Both the position numbers and the translations under genes were made by a program. This document shows positions 42,279 through 50,752 of a stretch of 64,000 nucleotides of DNA, piece by piece (position 1 is the first letter of the stretch; every line of letters begins with the position of its first letter). The notes under the pieces were generated by a model. The model saw nothing but the letters and a program-made list of their open reading frames with translations. It ran no database searches and was not told the origin of the DNA. This DNA comes from Agrobacterium arsenijevicii (lineage in GTDB: Bacteria; Pseudomonadota; Alphaproteobacteria; Rhizobiales; Rhizobiaceae): contig JWIT01000014.1 of the NCBI GenBank assembly GCA_000949895.1, positions 87,019 to 151,018 of the forward strand, given 5' to 3'.

Positions 42279-43076
42279 ATGTCTAGCAGTCTTTCCCTCG
42301 AAAAGGGCCTTTACATTCTTGGCCTCCTGAAAAGCTCAAACGAACCTCTCGGCGTCAGAGAAGTCGCACGCCGGCTGGATCTGAGCCCATCCGTTGCTCA
42401 GCGCATGCTGAACACGCTCGCCTCGCAGGGTTATGTCGAGCAAGATGGAGATACCCGCCGCTATCAAATTGGTTACGCCGTCTTGGGGCTAGCGCAGCAT
42501 GTGTTTCAGCGCGGGCGACTGCTCTCGCTCACCGAAGCCGAGCTGCAGACCATGGCATCTGACAACGGGTTCAACGGATTTCTGGGCGTTCGGCGGGGCG
42601 CCACGGGCGTCTATGTGCTCGCAGTTCAATCCGACAGTCCGGTGGTCATCCGTGCACAGCCGGGGGAAGTGATGCCGCTGCATTCGACGGCGCTGGGAAA
42701 GGCACTGTTGTTCAACTTATCGGATGATGTTGTAACGAATCTTCTAGGGGAAGGACCTTTCGAGCCTCGCACGTCAAGAACTCTGACGAACCTGCAAAGT
42801 TTGCTTGAACAGTTGCACCTCGCCAATTCGCTCGGTTACGCCACGGCGATCTCGGAGAATATCGAGGGTGTAATCTCCGTTGGGGCCCCGATCTACGATG
42901 CTGGCGGTGGCACCATCGCCGCGATGAGCGTCGCCTTCCCCCGCGCGCTCCAACCCAAAATCAAGATCACCGACATTGCGCAGAAAGTGCTTGGCGCCGC
43001 AGCCCGCATTTCCAAAGCCATGGGGTTCGACGACGCGAATTCGAGTAAAAGGAGACCAGAAAGCGATGTTGCTTAA
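42279..43076 (+). CDS. IclR-family transcriptional regulator
   Basis: This is a 265-residue regulator. The N-terminal winged HTH lies at residues 5-65 (LEKGLYILGLLKSSNEPLGVREVARRLDLSPSVAQRMLNTLASQGYV). The effector domain follows at 85-250 with RAQPGEVMPLHSTALGKALLF and SLGYATAISENIEGVISVGAPI. It heads a co-directional set of catabolic and uptake genes and overlaps the next gene by 11 bases, so it very likely controls that operon. The effector is unknown. Confidence 0.93.
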   Translation: MSSSLSLEKGLYILGLLKSSNEPLGVREVARRLDLSPSVAQRMLNTLASQGYVEQDGDTRRYQIGYAVLGLAQHVFQRGRLLSLTEAELQTMASDNGFNGFLGVRRGATGVYVLAVQSDSPVVIRAQPGEVMPLHSTALGKALLFNLSDDVVTNLLGEGPFEPRTSRTLTNLQSLLEQLHLANSLGYATAISENIEGVISVGAPIYDAGGGTIAAMSVAFPRALQPKIKITDIAQKVLGAAARISKAMGFDDANSSKRRPESDVA

Positions 43077-44256
43077 TCACGAGCGGCTGCGAGCAGCGAT
43101 GTCCGCACATCAAATCAACGCCATTGTCGCCACCGCGCCGGAGAACGTGCTCTACACCAGCGGGTTCTGGTCGCTGCCACAATGGATACGGCGTGGCCCG
43201 CAGGCTTTCGTCGTGTGGGCGGCAGGTGATGCGGAGGGGCAGCCTGTCGTCATCGCCGGCACATCGACGCTGGACCTGGTGGCGGATCAACGAGTGGCGG
43301 CGACAATACGCCGATATGGTGCCTTCCCAATCGATTGCGCGCCGTCGATCGAGCTCGATCCGGTCAGCGCCCATCAGGCGGCGCTTCATGCTCTTGCCGA
43401 TGACGGTGATCCGATCAGGACACTTGTCCTGGAAATCAGACAGGCCGGACTTGAGAAAGCCAGGATCGGCATCGACGAAATGGGGCTACTGCCCGGCGAC
43501 ACCGAACGACTACGTAGCGATCTGCCCGACGTGGTCTGGGTCATGGCGGCATCGATTTTTCGCAATATCCGTGCCGTCAAAACACCTCTGGAAATCGACC
43601 GACTGAGAACAGTAGCGGCCATTACGGAACGGTCGGTCGCGGCGGCACTCGCTGTCGCAACGGAGGGCGTCACCGAGATCGAGCTCGCAAGGGCATTTCA
43701 TACGCAAACGGTTCGCGAGGATGCTTTCCCTGTTCTCGGTTGTATCGGTTTTGGCGAACGTAGCGCCCTCATGAACGTCCAGCCTTCCGAACGACGGCTG
43801 CGTCATGGCGACATAATTCGGTTCGACGTGGGCGGTCACTATCGCAATTACCGCGCCGATATTGCCCGTATCGCGAGCCTGGGTTCACCCTCCACGGAGA
43901 TCCAGGCGAAATATGATGCCCTGAACAAGGGCGTTCAACGCGGCATCGAGCTAATCCGGCCAGGCGTTGCAGCTCGCAATGTCTTCCAAGCTGTCGTCGA
44001 GACCGTCCGTAGGGAAGGGATTGCTCAGTATCAGCGCAGCCATGTCGGACACGGCATTGGCCTTGACGGCTATGACGCACCGCTCCTTTCGGGGACAAGC
44101 AGTGACGTTATGGAAGAAGGCATGGTCGTCTGCATCGAGACGCCATATTACGAGCTTGGCCGGATCGGCCTGCAGGTCGAGGATATGCTTGTCGTCCGAG
44201 CCGATGGCGCAGAAATGCTCTCGAACAATGGCGACAGCATGATGGTGCTGGGCTGA
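43066..44256 (+). CDS. M24 family metallopeptidase (Xaa-Pro dipeptidase-like)
   Basis: This is a 396-residue enzyme with an N-terminal creatinase-like domain (residues 1-150) and a C-terminal pita-bread fold. Metal ligands are visible: Asp in IRFDVGGHYRNY and YRADIARI, His in SHVGHGIGLDGYD, Glu in VVCIETPYYELG and Glu in LQVEDMLVV. Known relatives hydrolyse Xaa-Pro dipeptides, creatine or ectoine. The ATG at 43066 follows AAAAGGAGACCAG and lies inside the end of iclR. The substrate is not fixed by the sequence. Confidence 0.9.
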   Translation: MLLNHERLRAAMSAHQINAIVATAPENVLYTSGFWSLPQWIRRGPQAFVVWAAGDAEGQPVVIAGTSTLDLVADQRVAATIRRYGAFPIDCAPSIELDPVSAHQAALHALADDGDPIRTLVLEIRQAGLEKARIGIDEMGLLPGDTERLRSDLPDVVWVMAASIFRNIRAVKTPLEIDRLRTVAAITERSVAAALAVATEGVTEIELARAFHTQTVREDAFPVLGCIGFGERSALMNVQPSERRLRHGDIIRFDVGGHYRNYRADIARIASLGSPSTEIQAKYDALNKGVQRGIELIRPGVAARNVFQAVVETVRREGIAQYQRSHVGHGIGLDGYDAPLLSGTSSDVMEEGMVVCIETPYYELGRIGLQVEDMLVVRADGAEMLSNNGDSMMVLG

Positions 44257-45503
44257 TGGGTCGCGCGTCGGCATATGCCTGCTACCGTTGTTGGCAAGAA
44301 TTCCCTCTCGATGTGTTGATCGATTCCAGGGGATGCCCGAACTGCTTCTCTGAGGCGCCTTCGAACCTCCACATGGTCTATCGGGGCGAAGATAGCAGGC
44401 CGCAGGTCGATCCGGATATCGCCCGGCCTTCGCTTTGGCGGTATGCGGATAGGCTGCCGTTCGACAGGCGGTATGCCATCTCGCTTGGCGAAGGTCTCAC
44501 GCCGCTGCTGCCGACCACAAAGCTTGGTGCAGCAATCGGCGTCCCCAGTCTTCTTGTGAAGAACGAGGGTTGCAATCCGACCTGGTCACACAAGGATCGT
44601 TTTTCGACCGTCGCAATCACGGCAGCTGTACATGCGGGAGCGAAGGTGGTGGCAACCAGTTCAACCGGCAATGCGGGGGCATCGCTTGCCGCCTATGCCG
44701 CGCGGGCAGGATTGCCCTGTATCGTCGCAACGCTTGCCGGATCGGCAGGTCCGATGCTGACGCAGATCCACAAGTATGGCGCACGGGTCGTTCCCTTCAA
44801 AGACAAATCGGACCGCTGGGCTTTTCTCGCAGAAGGCGTCGAGCGGTTCGGATGGTTTGCGACTTCACCCTATCGCCACCCTGTCGTCGGCAGTCATCCG
44901 GTTGGCATAGAGGGTTACAAGACGATAGCTTTCGAAATCGTAGAACAGATGGGCGGCAAGCCCCCCGACTGGTGTGCTTTGCCTGTGTGTTATGGCGACG
45001 CGCTGACCGGAATCTGGCTCGGTTTTCGCGAAATGCATGAGCGTGGTGAGATAGGCCGGATGCCGAAGATGCTGGCGGCCGAGGTTCACGGGTCTCTGGC
45101 GCAGGCCATCGCGCAACAGACGGATAGCATCCCGGATATGCCCGCAGCGTTCGACTCGCTGGCAGTTTCGATCGGCGCGACCCGCAGCACCTTCCAGGCA
45201 CTCAAGGCACTCCGCGACACAAAAGGCACGGCGTTGGCGATATCCAATGAGGGGCTGGTGTCCTTGCAGGAGGAAGTCGCCGCAACAGAAGGCCTGTTTC
45301 TGGAACTGTCCTCGACGATCCCCATTGCAGCGATCAGAAAGGCCAGACAGCACAACATCATTGGCCACGATGAAACTGTGGTCGCGGTGGTGACGGCGTC
45401 CGGCCTCAAGGACATTGACCGGTCCACATCGCCGGACACGGCATCGCCATTTGGCAACGTCGAAACGGCACTCAGGCTCATCGAGAACGGAGGACGGCAT
45501 TGA
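44256..45503 (+). CDS. Threonine-synthase-like PLP enzyme with N-terminal zinc ribbon
   Basis: This is a 415-residue fold-type II PLP enzyme. A zinc-ribbon pattern (CYRC at 9-12 and CPNC at 27-30) precedes the catalytic domain. The PLP lysine is Lys113 in NPTWSHKDRFS, and the phosphate loop is SSTGNAGASLAAY. It starts by TGATG overlap with the M24 stop. Partners suggest it handles an amino acid released by the M24 hydrolase; a threonine-synthase or ammonia-lyase type reaction is possible. Confidence 0.88.
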   Translation: MGRASAYACYRCWQEFPLDVLIDSRGCPNCFSEAPSNLHMVYRGEDSRPQVDPDIARPSLWRYADRLPFDRRYAISLGEGLTPLLPTTKLGAAIGVPSLLVKNEGCNPTWSHKDRFSTVAITAAVHAGAKVVATSSTGNAGASLAAYAARAGLPCIVATLAGSAGPMLTQIHKYGARVVPFKDKSDRWAFLAEGVERFGWFATSPYRHPVVGSHPVGIEGYKTIAFEIVEQMGGKPPDWCALPVCYGDALTGIWLGFREMHERGEIGRMPKMLAAEVHGSLAQAIAQQTDSIPDMPAAFDSLAVSIGATRSTFQALKALRDTKGTALAISNEGLVSLQEEVAATEGLFLELSSTIPIAAIRKARQHNIIGHDETVVAVVTASGLKDIDRSTSPDTASPFGNVETALRLIENGGRH

Positions 45504-45558
45504 AATCGGCCGATTTAGGCCCTGCCACGCAGACGCTTTAATAATAAGGGGAACGTTT

Positions 45559-46527
45559 ATGCCTATGAAAAGAAGAAAATTCATATCTGCAGCCGCATTT
45601 CTGACGACACTGGCGCCGGGAATATCATGGGCGCAGAAAAGCTGGTATCCCACTGGCAATCCGGATCTGATCGTCGGGTTCGCGGCCGGAGGAGCTGGCG
45701 ATATCGCAACGCGCGTCGTTGCCAACTATGTCAAAGAAGCTCGTGGCGTCGTGGCAACGCCCGATTTCCGCCCAGGCGCGGGCGGCACGATCGCCGCCGA
45801 TCAGGTCCGTCGCGCACCCGCTGATGGATCAGTTCTATCACTGTACTCGGTCAGTCCTTTGCTTGTAGCCCCGCACCTTCAGAAGGTCCCCTACAATCCC
45901 TCACGCGATTTCACCTACATCGCGAGTTATGCCGGGATCTCGGTGCCCTGCTTCGTGCGTAGCGACAGCCCCTTTCAAACGTGGGACGAACTTCTCGATT
46001 ATGCGCGCAAGGAACCGTCGAAGCTGCGGTGGGCAACGGCTGCACCACGGGGCCTCGCCCATATCGCAACCGATGCCGCATTCCGCACCGAGAAGGTGAC
46101 GGCAACCTTCGTGCCGTTCCGCGGTGGTGCCGATGCGGTAACGGCCCTGTTGGGCGGCCATGTCGATATGGTTGCCTCCTCGGATTTCGGGCCACATCTG
46201 GCAGCTGGTACCGTCCGCCTGCTGGCGGAAACCAGTCCCAATCCGAATGCGGGACATCCCGCCATTGTCAGCTTTGCCGAGCGGGGTTATCCGGTTGCCA
46301 TTCCGGCATCCTACGGCCTGTTTGGGCCCGCGGGCTTGCCGAAGGACGTCATTGCATGGTGGGAGGATGCCATCGGCGAAATGATCGCGAGCCCGATGTA
46401 TGCCGACTTCATCCGGGTCATCAACGGCTATCCGCTGTTCCAGAAGAGCGATGAATTTTCGCACATGGCCGGGCAAGCTTATACGCGCATCGGGCAACAG
46501 ATTGATGAGATGGGGATCCGTCTATGA
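45559..46527 (+). CDS. tctC: Tripartite tricarboxylate transporter substrate-binding protein TctC
   Basis: This is a 322-residue periplasmic Bug-type receptor. The signal peptide starts MPMKRRKFISAAAFLTTLAPG with a twin-Arg-like RRKF, and is followed by PDLIVGFAAGGAGDIATRVVA and FRPGAGGTIAADQV, the TctC signature. The ATG at 45559 follows AAGGGGAACG. It begins the transport part of the operon, 55 bases after the PLP enzyme. It would bind a carboxylate; the ligand is unknown. Confidence 0.92.
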   Translation: MPMKRRKFISAAAFLTTLAPGISWAQKSWYPTGNPDLIVGFAAGGAGDIATRVVANYVKEARGVVATPDFRPGAGGTIAADQVRRAPADGSVLSLYSVSPLLVAPHLQKVPYNPSRDFTYIASYAGISVPCFVRSDSPFQTWDELLDYARKEPSKLRWATAAPRGLAHIATDAAFRTEKVTATFVPFRGGADAVTALLGGHVDMVASSDFGPHLAAGTVRLLAETSPNPNAGHPAIVSFAERGYPVAIPASYGLFGPAGLPKDVIAWWEDAIGEMIASPMYADFIRVINGYPLFQKSDEFSHMAGQAYTRIGQQIDEMGIRL

Positions 46528-46949
46528 GCATAGCCCGCCTTGTTCCCTACACATTGACGGTCATTGGTCTTGGCGCGGCAGTGAACGCCGCCAGTCTTCA
46601 ACTATGGGCCTATGGAGAACCGGCTGCGGGCCTGTTCCCCTTCCTTGCAGCACTTCTTCTGGTTTTCACAAGCCTCGGATGCACGCTGGAGAAGACGGCC
46701 GCAACAGAGCCCGTCGAGCTTACCCGTCTTCTCGCATATTGTGCTGCACTCGGGCTCTTTTGCCTGATGCTACAAGTGATCGGCTTTGCGCTCTCCGCAT
46801 TCCTGTTTCTCATAGCCGTCTTTAGGTTGATCGAGCGAATGGACTGGAAGTGGTCGCTCATTCTGGCCTTCGTCTTTGCCTTTTCGACTTGGGGATTGTT
46901 CGAAGGGCTTCTTTCCGTCCCGCTTCCGCGCGGCGACTGGAGGCTGTGA
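46524..46949 (+). CDS. tctB: Tripartite tricarboxylate transporter small subunit TctB
   Basis: This is a 141-residue membrane protein with four hydrophobic segments (for example LVPYTLTVIGLGAAVNAASL, AALLLVFTSLG, LLAYCAALGLFCLMLQVIGFALSAFLFLIAVF). It overlaps tctC (ATGA) and tctA (TGATG), the usual operon order. It is poorly conserved in sequence but has the right size and position for TctB. Confidence 0.9.
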   Translation: MSIARLVPYTLTVIGLGAAVNAASLQLWAYGEPAAGLFPFLAALLLVFTSLGCTLEKTAATEPVELTRLLAYCAALGLFCLMLQVIGFALSAFLFLIAVFRLIERMDWKWSLILAFVFAFSTWGLFEGLLSVPLPRGDWRL

Positions 46950-48457
46950 TGCTCGATTCCTTTTCGCAGCTGTTCATGGGCCTCGGTATCGCGCTCGAAC
47001 CAACCAATCTCGCCATTGCGCTCCTCGGCGCAATCCTTGGAACAGCCGTCGGCGTTCTTCCAGGCCTTGGGCCCTCTGCCACTGTCAGCCTCCTGCTGCC
47101 CGTTACGATGATGCTCGACCAGACCGGCGCCATCATCCTACTGGCCGGCATCTATTACGGTTCGCTCTATGGTGGGTCCATCACCTCTGTCCTGATGCGG
47201 GTGCCGGGCGAGGCCGCCAGCCTCGTGAGTTGCTTCGACGGCTATCCGATGGCGAGGCAGGGCCGCGCTGGCGCCGCTCTTGGCATCAGCGCCTTCGGCA
47301 GTTTCATAGCCGGCATCAGCGCGACACTCGCGATCACGATCGTCGGCCCGGCTTTCACCTCCGTCGCTCTCGCCTTCGGGCCGATCGAAAAGACATCGAT
47401 CGTGGCGCTAGGCCTTGTGCTTGCCGCCAGTATCGGTGAAGGGCCACGCATCAAGGCCTGGACGATGGTCGCGCTCGGACTGCTTCTATCGACGGTCGGC
47501 GTCGACCTGATCTCCGGCGAGGAACGGTTTGCCTTCAGTGTCAGCTACCTTCGCGACGGATTCAATATTGCCGTTCTTGCCATGGGTCTGTTTGGCGTGA
47601 GCGAAATGCTGATGCTGATCGAGCGGAAGGCATCACCCGAAACCGCCCCGATGCCGTCCTATCGCCTGCGAGACCTGCTTCCAACGGCAAAAGACTGGAA
47701 GGTTTCGACCGGGCCGATCGCACGCGGAACTGTGCTCGGCTTCTTTCTCGGGCTCATGCCGGGTGGTGGCGCACTCGTCGCCGGTTTCGCCAGCTACATG
47801 CTAGAAAAGAAGATCTCCCGATCGCCGGAACGTTTCGGTAAGGGCGCTATCGAGGGTGTCGCAGGACCGGAAAGCGCCAACAACGCTGCCGCCCAAGCAA
47901 GCTTCATTCCCATGCTCTGCCTCGGCATTCCGGCAAATGCGGTCATCGGCATCATCATGGGTGCGCTGCTAATGCAAAATGTCGTGCCTGGACCGCAGAT
48001 CCTGACGGAACATCCCCAGCTTTTCTGGGGCATCGTGGCCAGCATGCTGATCGGCAACGCCATGCTGATCGTTCTCAACGTGCCGCTGATCCGGGTCTTC
48101 GTCCTGCTGCTGAGGATACCGCAGACGATGATGGCGCCACTCATTGTCCTCTTCTGCGTCATCGGCGCATTCAGCATGAACAATAGCCTGTTCGACGTCG
48201 GGGTCGTGATCGGATGCGGCTTTGTCGCCTATGGGCTTCGCAAGGCAGGCTTCGATCTGGCTCCCCTGCTGCTGGCGTTCCTGTTAGGATCGCTATTTGA
48301 GGAAAATCTCCGGCAAGGGTTGATTATAGGTCTCGGCAATCCGCTCGTCTTCCTCGACAGTCCGATCAGCCTGACGGTGATCCTCTTCACGATCGCCGTA
48401 TTGATGGCACCATTGGCAAAAGGACTGAAAACGCGGATGGCGCGCAAGCCCTGCTAA
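46949..48457 (+). CDS. tctA: Tripartite tricarboxylate transporter large permease TctA
   Basis: This is a 502-residue polytopic permease of about 12 helices. The signatures GTAVGVLPGLGPSATVSLLLPVT, IYYGSLYGGSITSVLMRVPGEAAS and GPESANNAAAQASFIPMLCLGIPAN are all present. I chose the ATG at 46949, before MLDSFSQLFMGLG, by overlap with the tctB stop. With tctC and tctB it forms a complete TTT carboxylate importer. Confidence 0.94.
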   Translation: MLDSFSQLFMGLGIALEPTNLAIALLGAILGTAVGVLPGLGPSATVSLLLPVTMMLDQTGAIILLAGIYYGSLYGGSITSVLMRVPGEAASLVSCFDGYPMARQGRAGAALGISAFGSFIAGISATLAITIVGPAFTSVALAFGPIEKTSIVALGLVLAASIGEGPRIKAWTMVALGLLLSTVGVDLISGEERFAFSVSYLRDGFNIAVLAMGLFGVSEMLMLIERKASPETAPMPSYRLRDLLPTAKDWKVSTGPIARGTVLGFFLGLMPGGGALVAGFASYMLEKKISRSPERFGKGAIEGVAGPESANNAAAQASFIPMLCLGIPANAVIGIIMGALLMQNVVPGPQILTEHPQLFWGIVASMLIGNAMLIVLNVPLIRVFVLLLRIPQTMMAPLIVLFCVIGAFSMNNSLFDVGVVIGCGFVAYGLRKAGFDLAPLLLAFLLGSLFEENLRQGLIIGLGNPLVFLDSPISLTVILFTIAVLMAPLAKGLKTRMARKPC

Positions 48458-48626
48458 CACAGAATGGCGCGATGTCAGGCCATCGCGTCATTTTTCCACA
48501 GAGGGCGTAGTCTTGACCACGCCGAACGGAGCCAAAGTGCCCGCGAACTCCTGGATTTCCTGAATGCACGAGCCCAGATTGCACGAATCCTATGGCATCT
48601 TGCCAAACCGGACCTTCGAACCTAAT

Positions 48627-48643
48627 GTAGTGTGTATCACTAC
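48627..48643. promoter_or_regulatory. Operator of second toxin-antitoxin pair
   Basis: GTAGTG and CACTAC are exact reverse complements separated by TGTAT, 15 bases before the antitoxin start. This is the typical autoregulatory operator position. Confidence 0.65.
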
Positions 48644-48658
48644 TTTCTGAGGTTCATT

Positions 48659-48898
48659 ATGGAAGAAGCCGTTTCCGCAGCGGATGCCAATCGTCGTTTC
48701 TCCATCATCCTGCGTGGGGTGCGGGACGGAAACACCTATGTGGTCACCAGCCACGGCAAGCCTGTCGCCCGTATCTTGCCGGCGGAAAGCCATGAGGAAA
48801 CGACATCCGGCGCGCACTCTGCCCTGCTTTCGCGCCTCGCGAAACAGCCGGTCGTCAATACGGGACGTTGGTTACGCGATGAGCTTTACGAGGACTGA
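48659..48898 (+). CDS. Phd/YefM-type antitoxin
   Basis: This is a 79-residue antitoxin beginning MEEAVSAADANRRFSIILRGVRDGNTYVVTSHGKPVARILPAE, the Phd/YefM DNA-binding pattern, and ending in a charged tail (TGRWLRDELYED). The ATG at 48659 follows GAGGTTCATT. It precedes the PIN toxin by two bases. Confidence 0.88.
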   Translation: MEEAVSAADANRRFSIILRGVRDGNTYVVTSHGKPVARILPAESHEETTSGAHSALLSRLAKQPVVNTGRWLRDELYED

Positions 48899-48900
48899 GC

Positions 48901-49356
48901 GTGAAGGTTGCCTTCGACACCAATCTTCTCGTCTATGCCGAGGGCGTGAACAGCAGTGAGAAGCGTGATATCGCGCTTGATCTGCTGCAGCGTATTTCGC
49001 AGACATCGGTGGTTATTCCGGTTCAGACACTCGGTGAACTGTTCAACGTCTTGGTGCGCAAGGCGGGCAAAAGCCGCAGCGATGCGCGCGCTGCCGTCCT
49101 CGGCTGGCGCGATACGTTTCCGGTTGCGGCAACCACGGCCGAGACGATGGTGACAGCCATGGATCTCGTCAATGATCACCAATTCAGCATCTGGGATGCC
49201 GTCATCCTCACCGTCGCCTCGCAGACCGGTTGCCGCATCCTGTTGTCGGAAGACATGCATGAAGGGTTTACCTGGGGAGGCGTGACGGTCGTCAATCCAT
49301 TCGCAGACCGGAGACATGAACTGCTCACCATTCTCTTGGGCGAACGATCCAGTTGA
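48901..49356 (+). CDS. PIN-domain toxin
   Basis: This is a 151-residue PIN ribonuclease with MKVAFDTNLLVYAEG (Asp6), PVQTLGELFNVL, FSIWDAVILTVAS and LLSEDMHEGFTWGGVTVVNPF. It starts with GTG. It forms a complete toxin-antitoxin module with the preceding gene; the element thus carries two such modules of different sequence. Confidence 0.9.
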   Translation: MKVAFDTNLLVYAEGVNSSEKRDIALDLLQRISQTSVVIPVQTLGELFNVLVRKAGKSRSDARAAVLGWRDTFPVAATTAETMVTAMDLVNDHQFSIWDAVILTVASQTGCRILLSEDMHEGFTWGGVTVVNPFADRRHELLTILLGERSS

Positions 49357-49741
49357 AGTGGTCGGAACCAACCGCTTAGGTCCCATGTGTACGTTGGCCC
49401 CTTCAGTCGCCACAATTGTATATTGTGAACACCGTCTGCTGGTTGATCTAAGTGCAATACTTACCAACAGCATGTCGCTGGCAGTTAATCCAAAGAAAAT
49501 GAAGAGCATCGGAGCTTTCAGCATAGCGGCAGCCCTTCCCGAGGGCAGCGAAAGCGGGAATTCTCGACACGCTTTTTGACGGAAAATGGGGCGCCGCAGG
49601 AGGGTTAGCGTAGCGCCGCGAAGCGGAAACCGGGACCGACGTCGCCCGACAAAAACGTTCCGTGAGAAGAGGTAGCAATTGGTCTCTCGCGTGAACGCGT
49701 AACGCGAGAACTAACGGTAATGGTCCAATACTCCTGTTGGA
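49357..49741. other. Intergenic region between PIN toxin and PLP enzyme
   Basis: These 385 bases contain two inverted repeats. CACAAT-N5-ATTGTG is at 49411-49427 and could be a binding site. TCTCGCGT (49685-49692) and ACGCGAGA (49702-49709) form a hairpin between convergent genes that may act as a terminator. No gene is supported. Confidence 0.5.
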
Positions 49742-50752
49742 TTAACTGCTTGACAGTCGACGCCGCGACCATCCGATGCGCGTCCACTCGTCTTCGCTGG
49801 CTGGCGCGATATGAGAGAGTTCCGAAGGCACGTTTCTCCTCACCGACGGCCATCCTTCTAGACTCTTCAGCCAGTCGTCAGAATAGACTGAGGACTGGTA
49901 GCGATACCCCTCGTCAGGCAGGATGACTGCGACAGTCTCCTCCGGATGGGTTCTGGCATACCAGTCCGCCACGAGGTGGGCCGCACCGCTGGTCGGACCG
50001 ATGAACATCGCATGCTGGCGATAAAGGTCGCGGGCAGCCGTGAACGCCGGAAACGCGCCGATCCAATGCACCTCATCGATCAACGCATGGTCAAGGTTCT
50101 TCGGCACGATGCTGTTACCGAGCCCGCGCAGCAGGCGGGGACCGGCCTCATGCCCGAACAGCACACTATTGTGCGTATCCACCGCGATCGTTCGAAGCGC
50201 GGGAAACAGGGCCCCCAGATAGGTCGCTGTGCCGCAAAGCGAGCCGCCCGATCCGACGCAACCAACCAGGCAGTCGATGCGGCCTATCTTCTCGGTCAGA
50301 ATTTCCGCTAGGCGGGAATAGGCTGCCGGATTGTCGGGATTATCGTATTGTTGCGGCCAGAAAGCATCCGGGCTGCTGTCGAGGATGCGGTGAAGCTCGG
50401 CAAGGCGCCCGCCCTGATTGCCGGTTCGGCCCTCGTCTTCAACGAGGACAACGGATGCGCCGAGTTGCTCCAGTCTCTCCCGGAAGGACGCATCCATTAG
50501 GCTCGTGGCACTGACGATTGTCAGCATGTAGCCACGCTCAACCGAAAGCATCGCGAGTGCCATGGCGAAAGTACCAGAACTCGTCTCGACGATATGACCG
50601 TCCCGCTTCAGCACGCCGCGCTCTTCTGCGCGATCAAGCATGAAGCGGGCCGGAAGCAGCTTCATCAGACGAAACTGCGCTGCGTGAAGGTTTGGTGAGA
50701 GCGGAACGATCCGGGGCGTTTCGTAATCGGCAAGATAGCTTTCGATATTCAT
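49742..50752 (-). CDS. Cysteine-synthase-like PLP enzyme
   Basis: This is a 336-residue fold-type II PLP enzyme. Aligned to CysK, Lys31 in FRLMKLLPARF occupies the Schiff-base position: 25 residues separate it from the Glu of IVETSSGT, exactly as in CysK. The phosphate-binding loop is VGSGGSLCGTATYL. The Asn of the CysK TSGNTG loop is replaced by Thr (ETSSGTFAMALA), which is unusual. The ATG at 50752 overlaps the GHMP kinase stop (ATGA), so the two are coupled. The kinase may supply a phosphorylated hydroxy-amino acid that this enzyme uses as substrate; that is inference. Confidence 0.83.
   Translation of the reverse strand: MNIESYLADYETPRIVPLSPNLHAAQFRLMKLLPARFMLDRAEERGVLKRDGHIVETSSGTFAMALAMLSVERGYMLTIVSATSLMDASFRERLEQLGASVVLVEDEGRTGNQGGRLAELHRILDSSPDAFWPQQYDNPDNPAAYSRLAEILTEKIGRIDCLVGCVGSGGSLCGTATYLGALFPALRTIAVDTHNSVLFGHEAGPRLLRGLGNSIVPKNLDHALIDEVHWIGAFPAFTAARDLYRQHAMFIGPTSGAAHLVADWYARTHPEETVAVILPDEGYRYQSSVYSDDWLKSLEGWPSVRRNVPSELSHIAPASEDEWTRIGWSRRRLSSS

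Noticed and set aside
49742..50752. Cysteine-synthase-like enzyme apparently lacking its PLP lysine
   Set aside because: A first alignment put Leu at the lysine position, but spacing to the downstream TSSGT loop shows that Lys31 in FRLMKLLPARF is the Schiff-base lysine. Only the Asn-to-Thr change in the loop is kept.
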